Shown here: positions 37,131 through 47,431 of the stretch, piece after piece
How positions within the stretch are numbered: the first letter of the stretch is position 1
How the letters are laid out: each line of letters begins with the position of its first letter
Assembly (NCBI RefSeq): GCF_032854445.1
Contig: NC_088300.1
Coordinates: 27,261,608-27,325,607 of the forward strand
Reading direction: 5' to 3'
From: Liolophura sinensis
Lineage: Eukaryota > Mollusca > Polyplacophora > Chitonida > Chitonidae
DNA: 64,000 bases
Notes under the pieces: generated by a model
The model's database searches: none
What the model was told of the DNA's origin: nothing
What the model saw: only the letters and a program-made list of their open reading frames with translations
Translations under genes and position numbers: made by a program

Positions 37131-38944
37131 ATTTGTTTTTGGTATGTCAATAATTAATTTAATAAACTATGATTTTAAAGTGTAATACAGAGTGGTTTCT
37201 GGCATTTTCTGTGTTATGTATTATTTCATGGGTGTACCTTCAAAACGTAGTTGAGTGTGCCCCACTGTAACGTGCTATTTTGGGCCTGTATGCGAATAAT
37301 TAAGAAATTATTAGGTTATGTCTACACGCCTGCGTAAATAAAATCCTTTGCAGTGTAATATACACGTAGTAAATGTGCCCATGCAGACTACATAAATCCA
37401 TTTGAACTGCTCCGGCTATTCGGTCCGCCTTACATGAAGCCATGTATAAATCCCATTGTGGAGTTCGGCCTCTGCTCCAGGCCGATGTTTCTCCCTGCCA
37501 CAGGGACGTGTCTTCATAGACTTTCTCATCGCCTCCCAAATCCAGTTGATGGAGTGTTGATCGTGTTCAGAACGTGTGGGTCCTGGTATTTCTCAGGGGC
37601 TTTACCCGAAAAGTGGTAACTGAAAGAGCAAGTCAAACAGTATCTGACATACCTGTTGGTATTTAATTTAAGCATCAAGGAAAGGTGGCTCATAGGATTT
37701 ATGTTATTTAATCCAGTCCAGAACATCAGGGACGTTTGACAAATCTAAGCCTATATCAGGTTAGGTTTGACACGTCTGGATGAGATGCTTCCCATTGCAA
37801 AGGAGGATAACAATGACATTTGAAAAAGAGGTACTATATGAGGAAGAGGATGGCAATAAATGTGATGCATATACTTACTGATGTAAGGTGAAGGAGGTGA
37901 TGTAGTTAGACGCCTGTCGTTAAGAATCTAGAAGGCAAAGACAAGCTCAGGTCAATCCTTATATGGAGTTGCGAAATACATGTTGCGAAATTCTATGATC
38001 ACGAACAGCGTCCAAATTGTGAAACAAACGAGACTGGTTTCAACCAAATTTAAGTACTATAAGAACCTGGGATATATACCCAACTTGTCCTCTCCCGAAC
38101 CTGTAAAAGCCTTCGTTTCTTGTTTGTTTTGAAGTTGGATGTTATCCTCACGCATATCGAATGCCTCATACTGTTTCCTGGTTGCCGATATGGAAATATT
38201 CCCGATGTGACGTAAAGCTGTAAGAGTCAGACAATTTTTTAAATTTCAATTATAAAATGGTTATTCTGTCAGGTTAAGTCTGCATAAAATAACAGAATTT
38301 TTTATTTTTTTACCATTTTTACCATTACAAGTTCAAGATGAAACTGGAATCCTTTGGCCTCATGGCGCATGAGCTTCTCGAAGAATCCTGAAATCCCGTT
38401 GTTCTTTACCACGTGTTAGGATGTTCAGGTCAAAGATCATGCCCCAGCCAACACTTTGAGCAAAGTTGTACGGAATGTACAGTTCTCATTCTGTATATAG
38501 TTATAACAGTAAAGTTATATATCGGGAAATAAATGGACGGCAGTTTACCTCTTCGAGGAATAATTTCGTCATGCAATAGGTTTATGCCGACCTTAGGCTA
38601 TGCAAATACTATCTTCCAAGCGCAAAGATTTTTGTATTGTAAATGATGTGAAAGCCACCCTATGATTACATAGCCATGCACAAGACCGCTAAGAAAACTT
38701 TTCCACCGTGGAAAATACCTTCCCATTAAGAAGAATATACAATGTTTTTTTCAGTTCAAACTCTGTCATATTGTTAATTTTTTCCTAATTCACCTCACAT
38801 ACGTTTTCAATTCAAAGTTTTTCCAGTGGAAAAATTTTCAGAAAATACAAAGAAATACAAAATCAGACGGGAAAGCAAAATATGACGAATTTCACTTATG
38901 TATAGGCCTATTAAACGAGTAGTTTATTTAATGCTTGCCACCAA

Positions 38945-39108
38945 AAAGCTGACCGCCGTCATGTAAGTGAGTACGGCATAAAACACCAATCAAATAAACA
39001 AATATTTAACATTTCGTTTGCCCGGTTTCCTCCCACCATGTATGAAGGCCGCCATTGTATTAGTGAAATAGTCTGAGTACTGCGTAAAACACCAGTCAAA
39101 TAAATAAA
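38945..39108 (+). mobile_element. Two SINE family 1 tail fragments
   Basis: 38945-39002 (ACCGCCGTCATGTAAGTGAG then TACGGCATAAAACACCAATC) and 39020-39108 (CCCGGTTTCCTCCCACCATG ... AAACACCAGTCAAATAAATA). Both are 3' parts in sense orientation in close succession. Confidence 0.75.
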
Positions 39109-39403
39109 TTTAACGTTCTGTTTGAAATTTTATAAGGATTCAGGATTTTGTCATAGCTATCATTTATTTATTTCATTGTTATCTATAATATAATTTTCGA
39201 ATTATTTTTAACCTTTTCAAAACTTTCTGCATGACCAGATGAGATATGGAAAAAAAAAACATTTGGTCGTTTTAATAATGATATCAATTTCATGGAAAAA
39301 TCTTTGAGGGTCGATCGGATATTAAGAGCAAAGTATATAGGTAACTTGTATAATTTATTCTCCCTAAATGCATTCAGAACGGCCTTAAAACCCTATTATC
39401 CTG

Positions 39404-39427
39404 CACCCCCCCCCCCCCCCCCCCCCC
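39404..39427. repeat. Poly-C run
   Basis: A C homopolymer of over 20 bases; simple sequence. Confidence 0.9.
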
Positions 39428-41237
39428 AAGCACACATATGTATATCCTGGCCTACACAGCCAAACTATACTGACATGGAAACATGTAGAGTATACTGGAC
39501 ATTGATGTCGTCTTGACAAATTCTAAAATTCCACTGACTATATGCATGGTGTTTACTGCGGTGTAATGTGAAGCATAGACAGAGAATTTCTAGATTCTCA
39601 AGTGTACGCTCTTAGTAAGCGATGACATTTACCTGTGAGGCCCTTGGCCCAGGTGTGCGTTCGTTGAAGAACCCATAGTTGCATTTCAGCATTATGATTT
39701 GCAAGTATCTGAGTCACATCAGATATAATGTTTGTTAGTAACTTGCCAAAGGTCGCTAGTTTATACCCCGAGAACACACGATTTCCTCTACCTATAATAC
39801 AGATTACCATGGTGTAAGTATGTAAGTGATAAATTATAAACTTTACGATTGTCAGAGAGCGGCGACAACCAAACTCGCGGGACATAAAGACCCTCTGACA
39901 GAAACGAGCGAAAAGTATCAGATTGAAAGCTGGTCTGTAGCTGCTTAGTTAGACGAAATATAACATTTGTCAGGATGAGCGCAATACGACTCCTGAGTCA
40001 CCGCACTTGATTTATTTTCTTTACACTATTGATCTGTTATGGCGCGTTTTTGACGATATGTATATTCAACCTTTGACGATAATTTTCTTTCATATGTTGA
40101 TCACTCAGCTTTGTGTTATGTATAATTGACTGAATCAGCAAATGTCCCAGTAACAAGGACTTTACAACCCGCTCACGGGTTTATCAAGGCCTTCGAAACA
40201 GCCATGCGTACCTCGAACCAATTTGAGCATAACTGATTACATCACCCAATCTTGGGGTTGATGCACATTTTAGCCCTTATGTTTTCAATTCTTTAGTGTG
40301 CTTTTGCGAATGAAAGCTATTTGTACTCAAACCTGACGTAAGTTTGTTTTTGAGTACGGTATTCTATAACGCTTGACCGTTTTAGTATTACATATATTAG
40401 CCCAGACGTCCAAGGATCAAAGGTTTAGGTACTGGACTGATACACATATATTTTGACTCATTGATTTAAAAAATGATTGAAACAAAAATAAATAACAATT
40501 TCTTTATTCTATTTATAAATGACTAATTTTTTTATTGGGGGACCCACAAGATGACTCCTACACGCACGTACGGAAATACTCAACCGTCTATGCCTCAGTA
40601 ATCAGGTCATGACTCAGAGTAAAAGAAGCTGTGACACATGCGCATTCCGGTTTCACCTGAGGGGCGCATGCGCATTTCAATATTTTCACCTGAGCTTTGA
40701 ATATCCGGTCAAAAAGCTTCGATAGGTACGCTGAACACAGGTATGACATTTTTAGTAAAATTTAATTATTCTGATCTATCAATCGTCCAGGAGTTGGTTC
40801 GAGAGCTTCAATCATATGATAAAGTTGTAAATCGAACTACCTGTAGTGTTGAATAAATCGTTGAATATATAATTGAGGTAAACGTACAAGGAGATTATCC
40901 TGTTTTTCATTAATGGTCTTCGATGGATGGGTTTGTGTGGTAAATATTTGACTCCGTTATTTTTTTTATGTATTCTTTATTTTAGTCCAAAGCTAAGGGC
41001 GAGCTTTGGGTTCTAATTCCTTATCGTATTATGACGTAATATTTGGGACCTTTACATTTACACATATAACAATTGTACGTTGAAGTGTCACCGTCAATAC
41101 ACAAGCCCTTCGTCACATCAGTTGCATGGGAAGTAGGCCAAATAGACATCTTAATTTCATTGTTGATAACTAAATGTTAAAATAAGTAGATGTAGTCTTA
41201 GTGTGAGTACACTGACTATTGGTTGAGAAATATTTGG

Positions 41238-42790
41238 GTACGGCATATTCATGGCTGCTTAACCTACAGGTTATTTGGATGGCCCATATTCATGGCTGCT
41301 AAACCTACAGGTTATTTGGATACGGCATATTCATGGCTGCTTAACCTACAGGTTATTTGGATATGGCATATCCATGGCTGCTTAACCTACAGGATATTTG
41401 GATACGGCATATCCATGGCTGCTTAACCTACAGGTTATTTGGATACGGCATATTCATGGCTGCTTAACCTACAGGTTATTTGGATACGGCATATTCATGG
41501 CTGCTTAACCTACAGGTTATTTGGATACGGCATATTCATGGCTGCTTAACCTACAGGTTATTTGGATGGCCCATATTCATGGCTGCTAAACCTACAGGTT
41601 ATTTGGATACGGCATATTCATGGCTGCTTAACCTACAGGTTATTTGGATATGGCATATCCATGGCTGCTTAACCTACAGGATATTTGGATACGGCATATC
41701 CATGGCTGCTTAACCTACAGGTTATTTGGATACGGCATATTCATGGCTGCTTAACCTACAGGTTATTTGGATACGGCATATTCATGGCTGCTTAACCTAC
41801 AGGTTATTTGGATACGGCATATTCATGGCTGCTTAACCTACAGGTCATTTGGATGGCCCATATTCATGGCTGCTAAACCTACAGGTTATTTGAATACGAC
41901 ATGTTCATGGCTGCTTAACCTGCAGGTTATTTGGATGGCCCATATTCATGGCTGCTTAACCTACAGGTTATTTGGATACGACATATTCATGGCTGCTTAA
42001 CCTGCAGGTTATTTGGATGGCCCATATTCATGGCTGCTAAACCTACAGGTTATTTGGATATGACATATCTATGGCTGCTTAACCTACAGGTTATTTGGAT
42101 ACGGCATATTCATGGCTGCTTAACCTACAGGTTATTTGGATGGCCCATATTCAGGGCTGCTAAACCTACAGGATATTTGGATACGGCATATTCATGGCTG
42201 CTCAACCTACAGGTCATTTGTTTATTTATTTATTTGATTGGTGTTTTACGCCATGCTCAAGAATATTTCACTTATACTACAACGGCCAGCATTATGGTGA
42301 GAGGAAAACAGGCAGAGCCCGGAGGAAATCCACGACCATCTGCAGGTTGCTGAAGACCTTGCCACTTATGGCCGCAGGTCTTTTGGATATGCCATATTCA
42401 TGGCTGCTTAACCTACAGGTCATTTGGATATGCCATATTCATAGCTGCTTAACCTACAGGTCATTTGGATATGCAATATTCATGGCTGCTTAACCTACAG
42501 GTCATTTGGATATGCCATATTCATAGCTGCTTAACCTACAGGTCATTTGGATATGCCATATTCATGGCTGCTTAACCTACAAGTCATTTGGATATGCCAT
42601 ATCCATGGCTGCTTAACCTACAGGTCATTTGGATATGCCATATTCGTGGCTGCTTAACCTACAGGTCATTTGGATATGCCATATCCATGGCTGCTTAACC
42701 TACAAGTCATTTGGATATGCCATATTCATGGCTGCTTAACCTACAGGTCATTTGGATATGCCATATTCGTGGCTGCTAAACCCACAGGTT
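41238..42790 (+). repeat. 41-bp satellite array with 7-unit higher-order period
   Basis: About 34 copies of TTATTTGGATACGGCATATT followed by CATGGCTGCTTAACCTACAG and G. In the left half, variant units (GGCCCATATTC, TATGGCATATCC, GATATTTGGATAC) recur in the same order every seven units, i.e. 287 bp. The right half, beyond the nested SINE, is dominated by a TCATTTGGATATGCCATATT variant. 41 is not a multiple of three, so open frames rotate through the units and are by-products. Confidence 0.93.
42221..42374 (-). mobile_element. SINE family 1 nested in the satellite
   Basis: On the + strand it runs from (TTTA)n, TTTGATTGGTGTTTTACGCC ATGCTCAAG to CTTGCCACTTATGGCCG; the tRNA-like head is missing. 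It is flanked by CAGGTCATTTG (42210-42220) and CAGGTCTTTTG (42375-42385), an 11-bp target duplication with one mismatch made of satellite sequence. Confidence 0.85.
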
Positions 42791-42832
42791 ATATATGATA
42801 TCCAAATATTTCTCAACCAATAGTCAGTGTAC

Positions 42833-43447
42833 TTGGACTAGTGTAGCCTACTCCTCAATGAGTCTGAGGTTTATATTTATTACACCAGTATGTTATGGTG
42901 TTGGGAAGGGTATTTGCAGTAATGGTTAAACATTGATAGAGAGAAGTTGTTGACATACCAAAGTCCCACACAGTGAAAGATGCTCATAGCTGTGGAATGT
43001 TTTAAGTGACACAAGTACCCCATAGATACACGTATTTGTATATGTACAATGAGTTAGTAGACCGATCACTGGTAGTGTATTACGGTATCTGTGCATTCAA
43101 TCTACTCCTTGATATCTGGATAATGATATAATCCTAAATCCCTCAAAACTGACAGTGATTCACTGTTCTTAGTTCTGATATAAGAGCACTCAGAAGCTGA
43201 TATTTCACACATTGCTAGTTGCTAGTTTTGAGATGGGTATAGTGCGCTGATGACTTTAATAATGGGAGTAATTGTGTATGAAATCATGTGAGCACAGAGT
43301 AAGCTATGTATCATACATCGTTACATGGTTGCTTGATGTGTAACAGACATTTATGTTTATACGTTTAATTGGTTTTATGTGATAAATTTTAATTTCAGTT
43401 CAGAAGTTGACTCCTCAAGTTTGAAGACACGGTAAAAGCCATTCAAA
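42833..43447 (+). other. 5' flank and 5' UTR of the CD225 gene
   Basis: No coding sequence. An acceptor-like TTTTAATTTCAG ends at 43398, fifty bases before the CD225 start, so a 5' UTR intron is likely and the promoter would lie further left, possibly left of the satellite element. Confidence 0.45.
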
Positions 43448-44791
43448 ATGACGACACCCAATAAGATTAAGTACGGGATGGACATGCCAAAAGAAGTCCT
43501 GGTGACAAGGGACCCCACATACACCCACCCAGCCATCGTCCAAGGGAACTACGTGGGGCCTAAACCACACAATTACTTACCACTGGCGATCATCTGTACC
43601 GTCATCAACCCCTTAGTTGGACCCATTGCTATCTTGTTTGCTGGTGAGTTTTCTGGCTATCATGATATGTTCTTTTAAGACACCTTTAGCAAATTGTGTA
43701 TGCATGCTCACCTCTTTGTTATCAACTTGTATTTTAGTATAACATGGTGATATATAAGTGCTATCTACCTCTGGGCGGGAGAGCATTTCCCTTTAGTCTT
43801 GACTCTTGTGGTAGAAGTGTTGATTCCAAACCAAGAGATCATTGGTTCAGTAAGCCACATTACACTACCATATAAAAAGTGTTACTTTGAAATGGTGCCA
43901 TTTTAGAAGAAGAATTACGTGCTAATTTGACCATGTCTGCTCTGTTGTGACAAAACTAGCAGCATGCAGCCTAAACTATGAGTGTCGCTTGTTTTGTGGG
44001 ACCTGTTTGAACACATTGTGGCCAGACGAGCAAGCTTTTGTGTCTGGTGCCTTTGGCATGGGTATTTGCATGAGTGAGCACTGCAAATATATCTGGAGAC
44101 TGACTGCATTAGACTGGCTTGCCATAAGGAGACACACTTGTGATGTCACTGAATTTTTCAACCTAGCAAAATGCATTTAAAACTTTGGACACTACTTCAA
44201 CCATTTCTGACAATATTGGGACCAGTGATGTCACTTCAGCTTTTTGTCACTTGACACACAGATTGCTGCATTTCATCATTCATAATGCATCTTCGTTCAG
44301 AGTTATGAATACATTCCACAAATGGACCTTGAAACGAACTATTTCAAGCCAAATATCTTGCTTTGGCGTCACTGACACAGTCTGGGTCATAACAGACCAC
44401 CATAGAATCCTATGTTTTAAATGCATTTCAGTCGGTTAGAACAATTCTAAAAAAATAAATCAAACTATTTTCCTGGACAGTGTTTAATGGTCTTTCATCT
44501 GATAAATACTTTAGTTTAGTCTTTTCTTTGCCCTTATAGTTATGCACATGTAACCCTAAAGCAAACAAACTGTCAGATGCAGGTGATGCTTTGCTCTAAT
44601 TGCTATGTCTGTTTCTACTTACAGTGATGTCAGACCGATCCTATGCGAGTGGGGATTTGAGGTACGCCACAAAATGGAGCAGCTATGCCTTCTTCACTTG
44701 TATTGTGTCAATCATTGTGTCAACAGTTCTGGGCATTGCCATTGGCTTTTCTCTAAGCCGAATAGGTCAAAGAGGAGGTTACTATTGGTGA
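43448..44791 (+). CDS. CD225/dispanin family membrane protein, 2 exons
   Basis: Exons 43448-43643 and 44625-44791 join in phase 1 (GT-AG) to 363 nt, 120 aa. A polar N-terminus (1-43, with MPKEVLVTRDPTYTHPAI) precedes a first hydrophobic segment (about 44-67, YLPLAIICTVINPLVGPIAI). The loop SDRSYASGDLRYATKWSSYA carries the GD and spaced Ala pattern typical of CD225, and is followed by a second membrane segment (about 85-108, CIVSIIVSTVLGIAIGF). The short C-terminus ends GQRGGYYW. This is the dispanin plan (IFITM, SYNDIG, PRRT, TMEM91 relatives). Unlike IFITMs it lacks the double-Cys cluster in segment one (one Cys only). The specific function is unknown; membrane trafficking or curvature roles are common in the family. 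The start at 43448 is the first Met after the inferred 5' UTR splice site. Confidence 0.88.
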
Positions 44792-47431
44792 TGTCAGCAA
44801 ATAAAAGCTACCATACTAATATGCAACGAATAAGGGACAAGAAGATGGTAGATGTAAATTCAAAAACCATTCCATTGAACTTAATATCAGGAGTTTTATA
44901 CACTTTCATGCACAAGTTTTAAGCATACTAATGCAGAAGTTGTTTTGTCATACAATTTTACAAACTTGTCTAGAACTGTGCTGTGACAAAGATGGAAGGT
45001 AAAATCTGAGCATTGTTTCTTTGGTATGACGAATATGCATACATTCACTTTTTCGCTTCTATGACATTTTATTAGATAATGGTTTACTGACATATCCCCT
45101 TTTGTTATATGCATGTACTACCATTTCAAACACTCATGATGGATTTACTTTATTTGATTTTTCCAATCAAAATGATTGTACATGACAATGCATGAAGAAC
45201 TATTGTTGAAGTGAATTATTTTGAGATAAATTAATAGCTCATAGTTTTTAGTTTACATTGTATCTATCATTGGTTTAAATAGATTTGTTAAGTCAGACGA
45301 ATGTTTTATCATAACCTGTAAATATATCCTATGTACAGAAGTCGTCAAAATTGTTATGAGATTTTAATACGTGTGAATCTTACATCACAGACCGAAGTTT
45401 CAGTATGTAACATAACCAAGTGTTCACATTAGTGTACAAACCTTACTAGAGTGCTTTTGTCCATAATCTGCATATCATGATTTTATAACACAAGATGTAC
45501 CTAATTTTTTCATATGTACATATATATCTGGAATTATAATTTGACACATACGTTTACTGTGTAATAAACATAATTTTATATATCATCTAATTGTACATGT
45601 TTCTTGCATTTTTTTGATGTGAAGATTCCATTTTTGTACTGATTTGGTCCAAGAAATTGGCCTTGTCAAATCAGTGATTTACAGATTGTTTCATGTGCTA
45701 TGCTGCCCACAATGGGATAGTTTGCTTGAGACGGAGGACACGTCAGGACGTCATCGCCTTTTGAGTACAAAATTACAATCCTTCAGTCCAATTGACGATA
45801 GGCCATACTGATGAACTTTCCTGTCTTGAACTAAGCCTGCTACCTTGGCAAGTTAAACCTCAATTCTGATTTGATTGATTGATGTTTTCATGCCATTCAT
45901 TTTCACTGTATGTAATGGTGTAGTGAATCAGAACACATAGAGTAAACCACCCACCTTTGCCAGGCACTGCCAAAACAGTAAGAGCTGAATTCAAGCGCAG
46001 GACCTAATTGGCTAAGAGCATGATGGTCGCAGACAACCAGCACTTCACAATCTGCCTCAGTTCTGAGACTGGTATGAAGTATGTCTTTTATTGATTGTTT
46101 ATGCCATATTCAAGATTTTTTCCCATATACGATGGTAGTCAGCTTGCTAAAATGCCAGGATTAAAAGCCGATTCCACAAAACCATTTCTGGCTTTGGTCA
46201 GAATTTGAAATATGATCTTAAGGCTTATTTTTTGGCGTTGGAAATTGATAATTTGTCCCACTCATCAATGTTATCTAAAAACTTATGTGTCTAAATTTCA
46301 ACTTCCGGTATTAAAAACTAAGCAATGTAAGAAGTTTTTCAATTTTGACTTCAGTCAATCTTTGTGGAATCTTCGTGAATATCTTTGTATGCCTGACATA
46401 CCTAACTTAATGTCACAGCCAAACCAGCAAATGCAGGATGCCAGTCTGCAACATCATCATTCAGGGGTTTATAGGAACAGAAGACTGCTTAAATCAAACA
46501 AAGCTAGCAAGGGCCTTACTCAAACCATCCCATAAGCCAGCAAGAGCCTTACTTGAGCCATAGTGGTCTAGCATTCTTATTGGAGAAGATCATAAACATG
46601 AATACTGTAGGTACTAAAGACAAATCGTAAGTCTTAAATTTATCAGTAAGTTAATTTTAATTATTGGTTTATTTTACAAAATGGTTTAAAGAAAAGGTAT
46701 GTGGTATGAACAAGCATAAGCTCAAACTAAATATCATACAAATGATACATGTATGTGTTCTGTTTTGTTCCATTAACAAGGTTGTTTTTGTACAAAACTT
46801 ACATAAAGTTATTTGCACCAAATATACTAGCAATGAAGAGCAAAAACATTTCAAAATCTAGCTAAATATTTGGATCTACCTGCACTGTTAACTATTGCAC
46901 TGGCCAATGCCATAATAAAACACTTATACAATTAAATCAAGGTTCTTTACATAAAACAATTAAAAAAAAATGCAAATCTATGACAGAATAAAACATGGTA
47001 AGAAATTGGTCAAGAAAATGAATAACAAACATCATGACTTAAGACAGTAATTAAGTGAACAAAATGAGGAGCTTAAGAGACTGAAAACACTTACAGAGAT
47101 ATGACGTGACCATATTGTAGGACAAGTGAATAACAAAATGTGCTGGCGCAGCTATGTGGCGGTAGAGGATGTAGGCGTAGTATATATATATATATATAAA
47201 AGCTTCCAGCACAAGTGTTTGTTAATTTCCACTTTGCAAATCTTTGAGGTTTCAAATACATCAAGTCTTACTCAGTAATACTTTTCATGTTAGAGTTACA
47301 AAATGTTTACTTGGTAATGCAGATCAATGTCACAAATTTCTGGCATGACATGTACAGGCTATATTTACTATAGTTGGGTACACCCAGCTCAGCACAATAT
47401 GTGAGTACATATATAAAGGCTATGATCTAAT
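44792..47431. other. CD225 3' UTR and convergent spacer to NCKAP1
   Basis: No coding exon recognised. The CD225 3' UTR probably runs to the poly(A) signal at 45563-45568. On the - strand the NCKAP1 3' UTR enters from the right; a possible AATAAA on that strand is at 46668-46673. Diverged SINE-like fragments are visible near 46088-46145. A (TA)n run lies at 47180-47200. Confidence 0.5.
45563..45568 (+). terminator. Candidate poly(A) signal of the CD225 gene
   Basis: AATAAA in the context GTGTAATAAACAT, about 770 bp after the stop, followed by a T-rich stretch near 45600. Confidence 0.5.

Larger units (their letters stand above)
35103..38490 (-). pseudogene. Heparanase paralogue, broken tandem copy
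   Basis: Six exon remnants follow the order and phases of the intact heparanase gene: 38490-38329 (VGWGMIFDLNIL), 37927-37879 (FLTTG ... FTLHH), 37619-37434 (catalytic-site segment QGETSAWSRG), 36955-36596 (WLDKHEISVATRQ), ~36047-35944 (LWLTLLFKRLVGRR, KMRIYASCSA), ~35210-35103 (MTIPQYRHLNYHLRMPGGNG). Lesions: a TGA two nt into the first remnant and a frameshift after NILTRG; a 1-bp insertion in the second (49 nt against 48); a frameshift before the catalytic Glu in the third; a ~30-bp in-frame loss plus a SINE insertion in the fourth; TAA at the end of the fifth; TAG and no clear acceptor in the sixth. Signal exon, NEP exon and last exon were not found. Several splice sites are still intact, so decay is not ancient. 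Confidence 0.9.
38491..41206. other. Spacer right of the heparanase pseudogene
   Basis: No recognisable exon. The missing 5' exons of the heparanase paralogue would be expected here on the - strand, but only a weak AKGL-like echo near 39640-39690 was seen and was not accepted. It also holds two SINE tail fragments (38945-39108), a poly-C run (39404-39427) and a short direct repeat with GCGCAT and TTTCACCTGAG at about 40639-40696. Confidence 0.5.
41207..42832. mobile_element. Inverted-terminal-repeat element with a 41-bp satellite core
   Basis: The ends 41207-41237 and 42802-42832 are perfect 31-bp inverted repeats (outer end GTACACTGACTATTGG, inner end AAATATTTGG). Everything between is a tandem array plus one nested SINE. 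TAGTGT occurs just outside both ends (about 41199-41204 and 42839-42844) and may be a target duplication, but it is a few bases away from the perfect ends. There is no transposase. This matches non-autonomous elements that carry internal tandem repeats; the family is unknown to me. Confidence 0.75.

Noticed and set aside
38090-38200. Possible NEP-exon remnant of the heparanase paralogue
   Set aside because: A short run reading NIQLQNK-like on the - strand was examined, but alignment to the intact exon is too weak to accept.
39598-39885. Possible exon of the heparanase paralogue (WAKGL before a GTAAAT donor)
   Set aside because: Only about five residues resemble LAKGLSPAYW and no flanking similarity or acceptor could be found; chance is a sufficient explanation.
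41223-42493. Series of short frames reading SWLLNLQVIW-type repeats
   Set aside because: The 41-bp satellite read in rotating frames gives these; the same motifs appear in every frame.
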